DNA of 35,563 bases from a virus, in IMG/VR virus record IMGVR_UViG_3300021364_000078, positions 1-35,563 of that record; one strand, 5' to 3'. Positions within the stretch are counted from its first letter, which is position 1, and each line of letters starts with the position of its first letter. The position numbers and the translations under genes are program-made. This document shows positions 19,044 to 27,619 of this stretch, in pieces. Below the pieces are notes generated by a model that saw only the letters and a program-made list of their open reading frames with translations, had not been told where the DNA came from and searched no databases.

Positions 19044-19415
19044 ATGAAAACACTTTATGAAGTCTTGAATGTAGACTTGGCCGAAGAATATACAAAGGTA
19101 AGAAAAGAAAACACTTTACTTGCTCTTGATCTAGACGACGAACTAGAAGCACAAGTTATTGCAGAAATTCAAGCTATGGATATTCCAGAAGATGATGAAA
19201 GTTATCACTGGACACACAAATTTGGAAAATTAGCAGGAGCAGATCTTTTAACCTTAGGAAAAGTTCAACCAGAAAACATGTTGGCTATGGCTAATCTAGG
19301 AGACGAAGATTTCCAAAAAGCAGTGAAAATTGCAACAACTTCTGCACGTTCAATGAATACGCTTACAGTAGAAGCAGAAAAAGAACTTAATCAAGAGACA
19401 GCACCAACACTATAA
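19044..19415 (+). CDS. Conserved-looking hypothetical protein, 123 aa
   Basis: This 123-residue acidic protein starts MKTLYEVLNVDLAEEY after an ATAGGAG ribosome site. It is predicted to be largely helical, with many Glu and Asp, no Cys, and no membrane segment. A central SYHWTHKFGKLAGADLLTLG stretch is the most distinctive part. The stop TAA overlaps the ATG of the glycosyltransferase gene (TAATG), so the two are translationally coupled. I do not recognise the family. Its position between a fibre-tip-like gene and glycosyltransferases would suit an assembly or regulatory partner, but this is a guess. Confidence 0.7.
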   Translation: MKTLYEVLNVDLAEEYTKVRKENTLLALDLDDELEAQVIAEIQAMDIPEDDESYHWTHKFGKLAGADLLTLGKVQPENMLAMANLGDEDFQKAVKIATTSARSMNTLTVEAEKELNQETAPTL

Positions 19416-20005
19416 TGCAATTAAGTATTTGTATTCCTGCTCGAGATCAGGTTCATACAGTATTTGCTCGTAGTCTTGCGTATCTTACAAGTAAACTTAC
19501 TGCAAAGAATATAAATTATGATTTGCATATTGTGTCAAGCAGCGTTATTGCTGAATCAAGAACACGGTTAGCAAATGAAGCATTGAATGCAAATGCTACT
19601 CATTTGCTTTGGTTAGATACTGATTTACATTTTCCACCAACTATAGTAGATACCTTTTTAAAACACGACAAAGATATTGTAGCAGCAAACTATAGCACTA
19701 GATACAGTCCTTACCAATCTGTTGCATTTACTGATCCTGACAATATAGAGGAAAGATTGGATGCTACTCGTGGTTTACACAAGGTGTGGGCAGTGGGTAT
19801 GGGATGTATGATGATAAAAGCAGAAGTTTTTGACAAACTTCCTAAACCTTGGTTTGCTCATCAATATAATAATGAAACCGATAACTTCAGCGGCGAGGAT
19901 ATATATTTTTGTAATCTAGCATACAAACACAACATTGATGTTTGGATTGATGCAGATGTAAGTATGCAAATGGCACATATAGGAATAAAGGCTAATAAGT
20001 TATGA
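19415..20005 (+). CDS. GT-A type glycosyltransferase (family 2-like), 196 aa
   Basis: This is a predicted cytoplasmic glycosyltransferase using a nucleotide-sugar donor. The N-terminus MQLSICIPARDQVHTVF matches the first strand of GT-A enzymes. HLLWLDTDLHFP (residues about 63-74) gives the D-x-D metal-binding motif. GMGCMMIKAEVF (about 130-141) and FSGEDIYFCNLA with a late MAHIG His complete the usual acceptor-side motifs. It is shorter than typical bacterial family 2 enzymes but matches phage-encoded short forms. It overlaps the genes on both sides (TAATG and ATGA). The target could be a virion protein or a host glycan; the sequence does not say which. Confidence 0.8.
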   Translation: MQLSICIPARDQVHTVFARSLAYLTSKLTAKNINYDLHIVSSSVIAESRTRLANEALNANATHLLWLDTDLHFPPTIVDTFLKHDKDIVAANYSTRYSPYQSVAFTDPDNIEERLDATRGLHKVWAVGMGCMMIKAEVFDKLPKPWFAHQYNNETDNFSGEDIYFCNLAYKHNIDVWIDADVSMQMAHIGIKANKL

Positions 20006-22632
20006 GAGCTATAGACAGATTTGAAAAATATGGTAGTCCGACTTTTAATGGACAAGATTATTTAAAAAATCATATTTTGGATAAATTTCCAATTGTAAAA
20101 ACTGGAGATACAAATAATCTCGAACAAGTATGGAAAAACAATTATGATAGCGAATATGTATGGCTTGTTGATGACAGTATAAGAACCTTTGATACATTTC
20201 CTTGGTATTTTAGGCCTAGACAAGAAGAAGAAACGTGTATTCATAAATTTCCATATGTGCATAAGAATAGCAAGAAAATTATCAGTTATGATAAAGTAAA
20301 ACTGGTTCCTACACAAAAACAAAAGTATAAAGAAATAGAACACAATTATATTTGCGGATGTTACGATCCTTATTATGGAAAAGAAAAGTTTGATATTTTC
20401 TTTATAGACGGCGACAGCACTCAAAAAGAATGGGCTATGAATAATATTCCTAATGTGCAAATCGTAGAATCTTTTGAACAAGCACAGCAAAGATCGTTTA
20501 CTGATATGTTTTGGGTTGTATGGCATGATACAATAATGCGTCCAACATTTAAGTTTTCATATGTGCCAGACGATTGGAGTTTAGATTATGTTCATACTTT
20601 TGGCAATGGAGATTTAGATCAGCTTGATGGCATTATACTTTGTCCAAAAAACTATGCAATGACTGATAAAGAGTTAGAACACAGATTTTTTGCCAAAAAG
20701 AAAGAAATAAGAATTGTAGCTAGCGATCCAAGAAAGTTTGATCAATTTAAAATAAACAATTACAATGATTATCAACACGCATTCAAATACAGCACTACAG
20801 AAATGTTTTGGGGAATACCCGACTGTATTGACATTGTAAATGATGATATTTTTTCAATGTATATTTCTTATCATAATAAAGCTGATAGAAAACAAAATCA
20901 TGTGTTTAAAAATGGAACACGCTACGACGGGCTTGTGTTGTATAGCAAGCATAGCATAGTGACCGAAAAAGAAATAATTTATAAATTTATTGCATCTAGA
21001 ATTGAACACGATTTAGAAGTAAGTAAACCTAAACCATTTGATAGATTTACTATAAACACTTACGAAGATTATCTCAATGCTATAAAAGATACTACCACAG
21101 ATATGTTCTGGGGCATTCCGGATGACGTTGATGTAAAAAAAGATTTTAAATGGGACGAAGAATTAGACAAAGATGAAATAGATAGAAGAACAAATTACAT
21201 TTTCTTAAATGGTGAGCATAGAGACGGTGTAGTGCTGTTTAATAAGTTTGAAGAAGTTACAGTTAAAGAAATTGAGAATAGATTTTTTGTTAACAAAAAA
21301 GAATTAGATATTGTTGCCAGCGAACCAAAGAAGTATGATAAATTTACCATAGATACTTATGAAGATTATACTAATGCATTGTATAGCAGCAAGACAAATA
21401 TGTTTTGGGGAGTGCCTAGCGATGTAATTGTTAGAGACGATTTTGATTTTTCATTGTATTTTAGTCATTATAATAACCATGATAGAAATACTAATCATAT
21501 TTTCAATAATGGAAAATACAAAGACGGAGTTGTGCTTTTTAGTAAAAATTCTTTAGTCAGTGAAAAAGAAATAGAACATAGATTTTATATTACAAAAAAA
21601 GAATGGAATATAGTTGCTAGCGATCCTAAGCCGTATCCTGTTTTTAATGTTAATAATTACAAACAGTATTTAGAAGCATTTGATAAATCTCCTACTGATT
21701 TATTTTTTATTAAACCTGATGATATCATTGTAAATGATGATTTCAATTGGAATTTTTATATCGATCATCATAATCAATACGAAAGAAAAATAAATCATGT
21801 TTGGAAAAACGGCGAGTATTTTGACGGTATTGCATTAACTAGTAAATCTTTGAATTTAACAGATAGAGAAATTGAGCATAGATTTTATGCCATCAAAAAA
21901 GAATACGACACACAAGCCAGCAAACCTAAACCTTTTGATATTGTTTTTATAAGTTACAATGAGCCTAATGCAGATGAAAATTTTAAAAAACTTACTGAAA
22001 AATTTCCTAATGCAAAAAGAGTAAATGGTGTAAAAGGAATACACCAAGCACATATTGCTGCTGCCAAAATAGCAAAAACAGATATGTTTTGGGTTGTAGA
22101 TGCAGATGCACAAATTATTGATGACTTTGAATTTGATTATCAAATTAGTCATTACGATTTAGATGGACGAAACACAGTGTATGTATGGAGAAGTTTAAAT
22201 CCTATAAACGGATTAATTTATGGGTATGGCGGAGTTAAATTATTACCTAAGCATTTAACTTTGAATATGAATACAAACACGCCTGATATGACTACAAGTA
22301 TAAGTCGAAACTTCAAAAGTGTGCCACAAATGAGCAACATAAGTGCATTTAACACTGACGAGTTTTCTACATGGAAAAGTGCATTTAGAGAATGTGTAAA
22401 GTTAGCCAGCAAATCTATAGACAGACAAAATGACGAAGAAACTGAGTTTAGATTAAATGCATGGTGCACCAGAGGTATTGACAAACCATTCGGTGATGCG
22501 GCGATTAGCGGTGCTATTCACGGCAAAAAATACGGTGAATTTGCGGCGAATAATACTGAAGCATTGAAAAAGATAAATGATTTTGAATGGCTAGAAGAAC
22601 AGTTTAAGCAATCATATCAACAAGACGTATAA
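20002..22632 (+). CDS. Multi-unit glycosyltransferase-like repeat protein, 876 aa
   Basis: The protein is built from seven related units, each marked by a hydrophobic strand ending in M-F-W and then an acidic turn. The aligned strand starts are residues 52, 169, 268, 368, 467, 567 and 695. Only the last unit reads FWVVDADAQ, an intact D-x-D (D700, D702) as in GT-A enzymes; it follows FDIVFISYNEPN (about 645) and VNGVKGIHQAHIAAA, the usual core strands. Units 3-6 read FWGIPD-like sequences in which Pro or another residue replaces the first Asp. A repeated linker (EIEHRFYxxKKEyxxxAS) separates units. The C-terminal 170 residues are unique and include WCTRGIDKPFGDAAISGA. The start overlaps the upstream glycosyltransferase stop (ATGA). 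Likely one active transferase domain behind inactive binding units; that is inference. Confidence 0.75.
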   Translation: MRAIDRFEKYGSPTFNGQDYLKNHILDKFPIVKTGDTNNLEQVWKNNYDSEYVWLVDDSIRTFDTFPWYFRPRQEEETCIHKFPYVHKNSKKIISYDKVKLVPTQKQKYKEIEHNYICGCYDPYYGKEKFDIFFIDGDSTQKEWAMNNIPNVQIVESFEQAQQRSFTDMFWVVWHDTIMRPTFKFSYVPDDWSLDYVHTFGNGDLDQLDGIILCPKNYAMTDKELEHRFFAKKKEIRIVASDPRKFDQFKINNYNDYQHAFKYSTTEMFWGIPDCIDIVNDDIFSMYISYHNKADRKQNHVFKNGTRYDGLVLYSKHSIVTEKEIIYKFIASRIEHDLEVSKPKPFDRFTINTYEDYLNAIKDTTTDMFWGIPDDVDVKKDFKWDEELDKDEIDRRTNYIFLNGEHRDGVVLFNKFEEVTVKEIENRFFVNKKELDIVASEPKKYDKFTIDTYEDYTNALYSSKTNMFWGVPSDVIVRDDFDFSLYFSHYNNHDRNTNHIFNNGKYKDGVVLFSKNSLVSEKEIEHRFYITKKEWNIVASDPKPYPVFNVNNYKQYLEAFDKSPTDLFFIKPDDIIVNDDFNWNFYIDHHNQYERKINHVWKNGEYFDGIALTSKSLNLTDREIEHRFYAIKKEYDTQASKPKPFDIVFISYNEPNADENFKKLTEKFPNAKRVNGVKGIHQAHIAAAKIAKTDMFWVVDADAQIIDDFEFDYQISHYDLDGRNTVYVWRSLNPINGLIYGYGGVKLLPKHLTLNMNTNTPDMTTSISRNFKSVPQMSNISAFNTDEFSTWKSAFRECVKLASKSIDRQNDEETEFRLNAWCTRGIDKPFGDAAISGAIHGKKYGEFAANNTEALKKINDFEWLEEQFKQSYQQDV
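20150..22200 (+). repeat. Seven-unit tandem repeat in the glycosyltransferase-like protein
   Basis: Codons for the aligned M-F-W strand begin at 20155, 20506, 20803, 21103, 21400, 21700 and 22084. The four steps from 20506 to 21700 are 297, 300, 297 and 300 bases, a period of 99-100 residues. The first and last steps are longer (351 and 384 bases). Confidence 0.85.
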
Positions 22633-23041
22633 CTGTTTCTAATTTGCTTTGATTTGTTTTATTTCTTAACGTATTGTTTAGACCTTGATGCAAAGGCTTG
22701 GGCCATTTTTTAAATGCTACCCATGCATATCCATCATGTTCGTTGTTTAATTTTGGAATAAATTCGTTTTCTACTACACACAAATATGTGTGAAAATGGA
22801 AAAACTGATCATTAGAAATAAAACTTTCCAACGGAACAGTTTTCTTTATTTCGGGTGTTTCGCCTATCTCTTCTACGATTTCTCTTTGCAAACCTTCCCA
22901 AGGAGTTTCGCCGTCTTCATTAGTGCCTCCAACTAGTCCCCATAATTCTTTTTGTTTACCTTGGGTTCTATGGAGTAGCAAAAAACGTTTAGTTTTTAAA
23001 CTATAGAATAAGGTTCCGCTGCATGTAATTTTTTTATTCAT
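22604..23041 (-). CDS. Nudix hydrolase, 145 aa
   Basis: This is a pyrophosphohydrolase of the Nudix superfamily. The complete Nudix box G-x5-E-x7-R-E-x-x-E-E-x-G is visible at about residues 39-61 (GTNEDGE, then REIVEEIGE), so the metal-binding Glu residues are intact. LWGLVGG before it and the 145-residue length fit a single-domain MutT/NUDT-like enzyme. Substrate cannot be read from the sequence; candidates include oxidised or non-canonical NTPs, nucleotide sugars and dinucleotides. It starts 13 bases after gp15 and is the last gene of the minus-strand gp14-gp15 unit. Its 3' end overlaps the end of the convergent 876-residue gene by 29 bases. Confidence 0.9.
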   Translation of the reverse strand: MNKKITCSGTLFYSLKTKRFLLLHRTQGKQKELWGLVGGTNEDGETPWEGLQREIVEEIGETPEIKKTVPLESFISNDQFFHFHTYLCVVENEFIPKLNNEHDGYAWVAFKKWPKPLHQGLNNTLRNKTNQSKLETVIRLVDMIA

Positions 23042-23054
23042 AAAAATAGTTATA

Positions 23055-24905
23055 TTATAAAACCAAATCCCAGGTGCCGTTTGAATAGTAACCGTCGATG
23101 GCTTTTTGCCAAAAATAACTGTTGAAATAGTATTGTGTGTTTGTTGTAAGATTTGTTATGTAAACAGTTTCTGTCGATTCGCTTGCGTCAAATACTATAT
23201 TCCACTTGCTACCATCCCATTCTACAATATCATAATGGTCTGCAATAAAGTCATCACCTGATACACTCTTCCAGGCATCAGCCCCATCTTCGTTCAAGTA
23301 TAATACATAACGAACAGTTACATCAGCAGGCGCTGGCGAGTCTAGTTTAATCACATACTTGTCGTCTTTGTTAATTGCAGTAGATGTTACCTTAACACCG
23401 TTAACAAAAATATCATGTCCATATACAGCATCAAAGTCTGTTTCTGTATCAATAGTATTATCAGGCAACAAGAAAGATTGCTTGCGCTCAACTTTACCGC
23501 CAATAGGTGCTAACATAAGCAAACGTGCTCCTAAAGGAATATCTGATTTAGTAGCACCGTAGTGTGTAATAGGATTAAATGTTCTAGGATTAATTATATA
23601 ATCAATTGTGCCTTCATCGTTTGCGCTACGAGCAATACCCGGTATTAGCGTATCTGTAGGCAAAGTATCTACATCCCATTCAATGTCTAATGTATATTTG
23701 TCGGATGCGTTAATAGTAAATGTTCCAACAATTGGATTTATTAATTCGGCTCTTTTTAATCTTATTTGACTAATACCTTCTTGATATGTAGCAAACTCCT
23801 CAGCCTCTATTACATTAAGCCATGTAACTTCACCTATGCGTAATTTTTTATTAATACTTAGTTTAGCAGTATCACTATCAATAATTATATCAAGATTTCT
23901 GTAAGTTGTAACTAATGGAGCCTTTAATGTTAACTGCGTATCAGAAGCCACGCCATAAACATTTCGTGGTCTTGAATCGTCATCTGGATCGACAATTACA
24001 TCGTCAAATTCGCCTTTGACTAATCCATCTTTTGGAGCAACTGTTCCTGGTTCGACAGTGTTAGCACCAACACCTATCACTGTATTAGATGGATCTGTTA
24101 AATCTGTTAATCCGTTGCCTATGTTTGTTTGACCATCGTTAATAACACTTCCATCAGGTAAAACTGTTATATCGGAGGTGTTAGACACATCTGTTCCTGT
24201 ATCTGGATTGAAGCCATCTAGTTCAACTGTTCCTGTATCTACGTTGAATACACTTGTAATAATACTTGTAATTACACCTAGCTTCTTAACTTTTGCAGGA
24301 GGTGAAATGTATATAGGAGCAGTAAATGCCATTGTAGCAACATCTATATCTGATTCGGTGCCAGTAGGTATACTTCTACTGCTAAACGTCAGGCTGTCCA
24401 TATTTAATACAGTAAGACTTGTCCAGTCAACATAATTGTCACTGGTTTGTAATTCTAAATCAGGATTAAAGATCATTAGTATCTGTTCCATGATTTGCAA
24501 TTTTTGTTCTGTGTTTGTAGTCCATAAATCTACATTAACGCTGAGATTATAAGGCGTAGGATGCAAACGTTCTACTGTATAACCATTGCCTTGTGTGGTT
24601 TTATATTCTTTAGCAACAGGATCCCATTCACGCTCTCTTACATTGACCTTGCTAACAAAACTACTGTCGCTCAAACGTGTTCTATCCATTTCTAATGCAG
24701 TAATATAAACTGCCATGCGAGGAGCACTTGGCATTTTGTTTTCACTATTATCTCGCATGATATTAGAAACTTGTCTAGTCAAGTCTCCATACATAACAGG
24801 AACATTTGTTAAGTTACCGTCACTGTCCTTGTATTGGAAATAACTGAAAGCTCTTATAATTTGGCTTATATATCTACGTATTTGTCCATCATAAAAAAAT
24901 TGCAT
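23055..24905 (-). CDS. 15: Tail sheath stabilizer/completion protein gp15, 616 aa
   Basis: gp15 caps the end of the contractile tail and joins it to the neck. The N-terminal 215 residues match T4 gp15 in order: FFYDGQIRRYISQIIRAFS (T4 has a similar FYNSSFRRY start), then NVPVMYGDL, a P-x-P-Y-N-L motif, EQILMIFNPDL, and TMAFTAPIYISPPAKVKK. T4 gp15 is 272 residues, so about 350 residues are added here. The extension is Asp/Thr/Val-rich and beta-like, and ends WDGSKWNIVF plus YYSNGTWDLVL, which looks like a small Trp-rich C-terminal domain. The start codon overlaps the gp14 stop by one base. It is read from the divergent promoter at 26328. Confidence 0.85.
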   Translation of the reverse strand: MQFFYDGQIRRYISQIIRAFSYFQYKDSDGNLTNVPVMYGDLTRQVSNIMRDNSENKMPSAPRMAVYITALEMDRTRLSDSSFVSKVNVREREWDPVAKEYKTTQGNGYTVERLHPTPYNLSVNVDLWTTNTEQKLQIMEQILMIFNPDLELQTSDNYVDWTSLTVLNMDSLTFSSRSIPTGTESDIDVATMAFTAPIYISPPAKVKKLGVITSIITSVFNVDTGTVELDGFNPDTGTDVSNTSDITVLPDGSVINDGQTNIGNGLTDLTDPSNTVIGVGANTVEPGTVAPKDGLVKGEFDDVIVDPDDDSRPRNVYGVASDTQLTLKAPLVTTYRNLDIIIDSDTAKLSINKKLRIGEVTWLNVIEAEEFATYQEGISQIRLKRAELINPIVGTFTINASDKYTLDIEWDVDTLPTDTLIPGIARSANDEGTIDYIINPRTFNPITHYGATKSDIPLGARLLMLAPIGGKVERKQSFLLPDNTIDTETDFDAVYGHDIFVNGVKVTSTAINKDDKYVIKLDSPAPADVTVRYVLYLNEDGADAWKSVSGDDFIADHYDIVEWDGSKWNIVFDASESTETVYITNLTTNTQYYFNSYFWQKAIDGYYSNGTWDLVL

Positions 24906-26323
24906 TAGTAATCTGACCTCGGTCTAAGTGCTTTAGAAATAGCTTGTCTTTCGGCCTCACGTCTTGCATATATGTAGATATCATACCTACCAGTAAGTTC
25001 AAGTTTCTCTTGAACGTTGTTAATAATAGGCAACTGAATACGCAATTTTCCGGTTCCATCGTCAGAAAATAGATCTGGATGATCTTCTAAAGCATAATCA
25101 TATTCTAACAATGTGTTTTGGTTTTTTATCACTACAAAAAGAGCTGTTGTAGGATAACTTATATCAGTATCGATAATTATATCATCCTTTTCTGCATTAA
25201 CAACGTCTGCACCTAATTTATTAAAATACATATAGTTTGTATTATTAATAAATGTGCCTTTTTGTGTATCTCGTGTATCGTTTGGTGTCATTGTAGTGCG
25301 AACATCGTCTTCAACTTTTTTCCATGTTCTTCCTGTATAGTAAAATAAACGGTTTGGAAAAAAATCTTTTCTTAAAAAATAATCTCCTTGTGAACTTAAA
25401 TTACTTGCAGGAAAATTTACTCCTTCGCCATAAGGAACACCATTTGGTGGCAACCCATCGCCAACTAAGTATCCCAAATATGCACTATTAGGAGGATTCA
25501 TCATCAACATATCAGCAGATATTAATCCGTCCGCAGTTAATTCTGTAGTGTCTGCACTGAGTATATATACTTCTCCGTTTTCTCTAACTGTAACTGTAAA
25601 GAATTGAGTTGTATCATATCCGCTTGCTTTTACATCTAATTCTGCTTGTGCAATAACAGCCTCATTAATTTCCATTTCTTTGCTATACGTGCTAAGAACA
25701 TCACGTAAAGTATTGCCTTCAGGATTGTCTTCGTCTGCTGGCAAGTTCAAAATATCTTTGTATTCTTGAGAATCAACAAGTTGTTTTAGTTTAAGTCTAT
25801 ACAAGTGCGGATACCAAGTCTGACTAAATCCTTCTGCTGCACGATTTACATCTTCTACTACATAAAATCTTTTTAGTGCAACGTCAAAATCATTAAGTGC
25901 ATACTCATCTTTAAGGTGCGGTAATTCAATTACATCACCACTAATAAATTTTCTACCTAATGTTTTTACACTGCTGTTAATATGCACGGTCAAGAATATC
26001 ATATCATTGCTTAAAAAAATACCAAACTGACTAAGATCAAAGTAGGCCTCTTGGACACTGTAATGTCCTCTAAGCGTATAAACGTCTTCGTCATACTTTC
26101 TGTCACGATTCTCTAAAAAAAGTAAGTCTTGTATGTTCTTAACGCTAACATTTTCATACTGAGGTTTGTCAGCAGTGGCATCACCTTCGCTGGCTAATTT
26201 TGGACCTAGATACTTATGCACAACTACATCTGTTCCACCTACAGTGAATTGTTCAAAGATAATATTATCTATAAAATCGTAGTCGTTGCTTTTAGTTGGT
26301 CTATATAAACTTAATCGTGGCAT
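24905..26323 (-). CDS. 14: Neck protein gp14, 472 aa
   Basis: gp14 belongs to the T4 neck-protein family and, with gp13, forms the head-to-tail connector. Recognisable stretches are FLSNDMIFLTVHIN, GDVIELPHLKDEYALNDFD, LKRFYVVEDVNRAAEGF and WYPHLYRLKLKQLVDSQEY (residues about 100-195). It is much longer than T4 gp14 (256 residues); the rest, including FFPNRLFYYTGRTWKKVEDD (about 330), is an extension seen in marine relatives. It is transcribed on the minus strand, away from gp13. Its ATG begins only four bases after the minus-strand late box, so the transcript may have no leader; no Shine-Dalgarno site is visible. Confidence 0.8.
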   Translation of the reverse strand: MPRLSLYRPTKSNDYDFIDNIIFEQFTVGGTDVVVHKYLGPKLASEGDATADKPQYENVSVKNIQDLLFLENRDRKYDEDVYTLRGHYSVQEAYFDLSQFGIFLSNDMIFLTVHINSSVKTLGRKFISGDVIELPHLKDEYALNDFDVALKRFYVVEDVNRAAEGFSQTWYPHLYRLKLKQLVDSQEYKDILNLPADEDNPEGNTLRDVLSTYSKEMEINEAVIAQAELDVKASGYDTTQFFTVTVRENGEVYILSADTTELTADGLISADMLMMNPPNSAYLGYLVGDGLPPNGVPYGEGVNFPASNLSSQGDYFLRKDFFPNRLFYYTGRTWKKVEDDVRTTMTPNDTRDTQKGTFINNTNYMYFNKLGADVVNAEKDDIIIDTDISYPTTALFVVIKNQNTLLEYDYALEDHPDLFSDDGTGKLRIQLPIINNVQEKLELTGRYDIYIYARREAERQAISKALRPRSDY

Positions 26324-26327
26324 ACTA

Positions 26328-26335
26328 TATTTATC
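26328..26335 (-). promoter_or_regulatory. Late promoter for gp14-gp15-Nudix (minus strand)
   Basis: The plus strand reads TATTTATC, so the minus strand reads GATAAATA. With the plus-strand box at 26341 it forms a perfect nine-base inverted repeat, TATTTATCG-ACA-CGATAAATA. Only four bases separate it from the gp14 start codon. Confidence 0.7.
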
Positions 26336-26340
26336 GACAC

Positions 26341-26348
26341 GATAAATA
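26341..26348 (+). promoter_or_regulatory. Late promoter for gp13 and following genes
   Basis: GATAAATACT lies 16 bases before the gp13 ATG, with a GGAG ribosome site at 26354-26357. It is the plus-strand half of the inverted repeat shared with the minus-strand promoter. Confidence 0.75.
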
Positions 26349-26364
26349 CTATTGGAGATAACTT

Positions 26365-27126
26365 ATGGCTGATACTACTACAGAGAAACAAGAAATTTTT
26401 AATTATGTTAATACCTTCTTGGGTGGAGGTATGGTTGATGTAGAATTGGATCCTATACATTATGAAACAGCGTTGGAAAAATCACTAAGCAAATATAGAC
26501 AACGCAGTGAAAACAGTGTAGAAGAAAGTTACATTACTTTACCTTTAGAGCAAGACAAGAACGAATATATACTTCCGCAAGAAATAATCGAAGTTAGAAA
26601 AATATACAGACGTAGTATAGGAAGTAGACTTGGCGGAAGCGCCGACGGTGGTAGTTTGTTTGAGCCATTTAACCTAGCATATACAAACACATATTTGCTA
26701 GCAGGCAGTGGCATAGGCGGATTAGCCACATACGATTTCTTTGCACAGCAACAAGAACTTGTAGGACGTATGTTTGGTAGTTTTTTAGAATTTACTTGGA
26801 ACACCAGCAATAAAAAATTAACAGTATTACAAAGACCACGAGCAGATGAGGAAGTATTACTTTGGTGCTACAACTATAGACCAGACTTTGAACTGTTTAA
26901 AGATTATAAAGCATACCAGTGGATCAAAGATTATACACTTGCTAACTGCAAATATATGTTAGGCGAAGCACGTAGTAAATTCTCAACAATTGCTGGCCCA
27001 GGCGGCGGAACAACATTAAACGGTGATACGCTAAAAGCCGAAGCACAGCAAGAAATGGAAAAACTTGAAATGGATCTTGCAATGGCTGTTGCAGGTGGAA
27101 CAGGATACGGGTTCTTAATTGGATAA
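26365..27126 (+). CDS. 13: Neck protein gp13, 253 aa
   Basis: gp13 is the head-proximal neck protein that completes the filled head and contacts gp14 and gp15. The sequence matches the marine T4-like form: FNYVNTFLGGGMVDVELD near the start, YETALEKSLSKYRQRSENS, then LWCYNYRPDFELFKDYKAY and DYTLANCKYMLGEARSKFS, and a Gly-rich tail. It is shorter than T4 gp13 (309 residues). The start has GGAG eight bases upstream. Its last codons overlap the TTG start of the methyltransferase gene. The call rests on recalled family sequences plus its place opposite gp14/gp15. Confidence 0.75.
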   Translation: MADTTTEKQEIFNYVNTFLGGGMVDVELDPIHYETALEKSLSKYRQRSENSVEESYITLPLEQDKNEYILPQEIIEVRKIYRRSIGSRLGGSADGGSLFEPFNLAYTNTYLLAGSGIGGLATYDFFAQQQELVGRMFGSFLEFTWNTSNKKLTVLQRPRADEEVLLWCYNYRPDFELFKDYKAYQWIKDYTLANCKYMLGEARSKFSTIAGPGGGTTLNGDTLKAEAQQEMEKLEMDLAMAVAGGTGYGFLIG

Positions 27127-27619
27127 ACGTAACAGAATTGCTGTTGAACAAACAATTGAATACACAGGAAAAACACATCGGAGACATTTTTTAAATTGGT
27201 TTGTAAAAGAAAACAATATAAAAAGTATGGCCGAAGTTGGAGTAAGGCACGGTAGCACTTGTTTTCATTTGCTAAACAATAATCCAGAATTAAAAATATA
27301 TGCTATAGATAAAAGCATAAATGGATTTTACAATGAAACAATTAAAAAAAGATATGGTAATAGATTAATTGCTATAGAAGCATTTAGTCACATAGCTGCT
27401 GATTCAATCAAAGACGGTTGCTTAGATTTAGTTTTTATCGATGCAGACCATAGTTATGAATGTGTAAAAAATGATATTCTAGCATACACACCTAAACTGA
27501 AAGCAGGAGGATGGCTTACTGGTCATGACATAGATTTTCCTGGTGTGAATAAAGCAGTAAATGAATTAGTAAAACATTACGAAGTTGGAACCAATAATGT
27601 TTGGTTGACAAGCATTTAA
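27119..27619 (+). CDS. SAM-dependent methyltransferase, Methyltransf_24 type, 166 aa
   Basis: This is a predicted class I methyltransferase. AEVGVRHGST (about residues 38-47) is motif I, which binds S-adenosylmethionine; KIYAIDKS is the second-strand acidic motif; DLVFIDADHSYE (about 104-115) is the strand-4 motif typical of the Methyltransf_24 family, often linked to sugar or small-molecule methylation in polysaccharide clusters. The start is TTG at 27119, overlapping the gp13 stop. An ATG at 27227 would begin inside the motif I strand and is less likely. There is no strong ribosome site, so coupling to gp13 is probable. Substrate unknown; sugar methylation alongside the phage glycosyltransferases is one option. 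Confidence 0.75.
   Translation: MDKRNRIAVEQTIEYTGKTHRRHFLNWFVKENNIKSMAEVGVRHGSTCFHLLNNNPELKIYAIDKSINGFYNETIKKRYGNRLIAIEAFSHIAADSIKDGCLDLVFIDADHSYECVKNDILAYTPKLKAGGWLTGHDIDFPGVNKAVNELVKHYEVGTNNVWLTSI

Noticed and set aside
20062-20526. Minus-strand frame of 154 codons inside the glycosyltransferase-repeat gene
   Set aside because: It is antisense to conserved repeat units; its Phe/Ile-rich hydrophobic product is explained by AT-rich complementary codons.
20002-22632. Reading the 876-aa protein as another tail fibre
   Set aside because: It lacks Gly/Thr/Ser shaft composition and beta-helix patterns; it is rich in Lys, Asp, Tyr and aromatic residues with GT-A-like strands, and is coupled to a glycosyltransferase gene.
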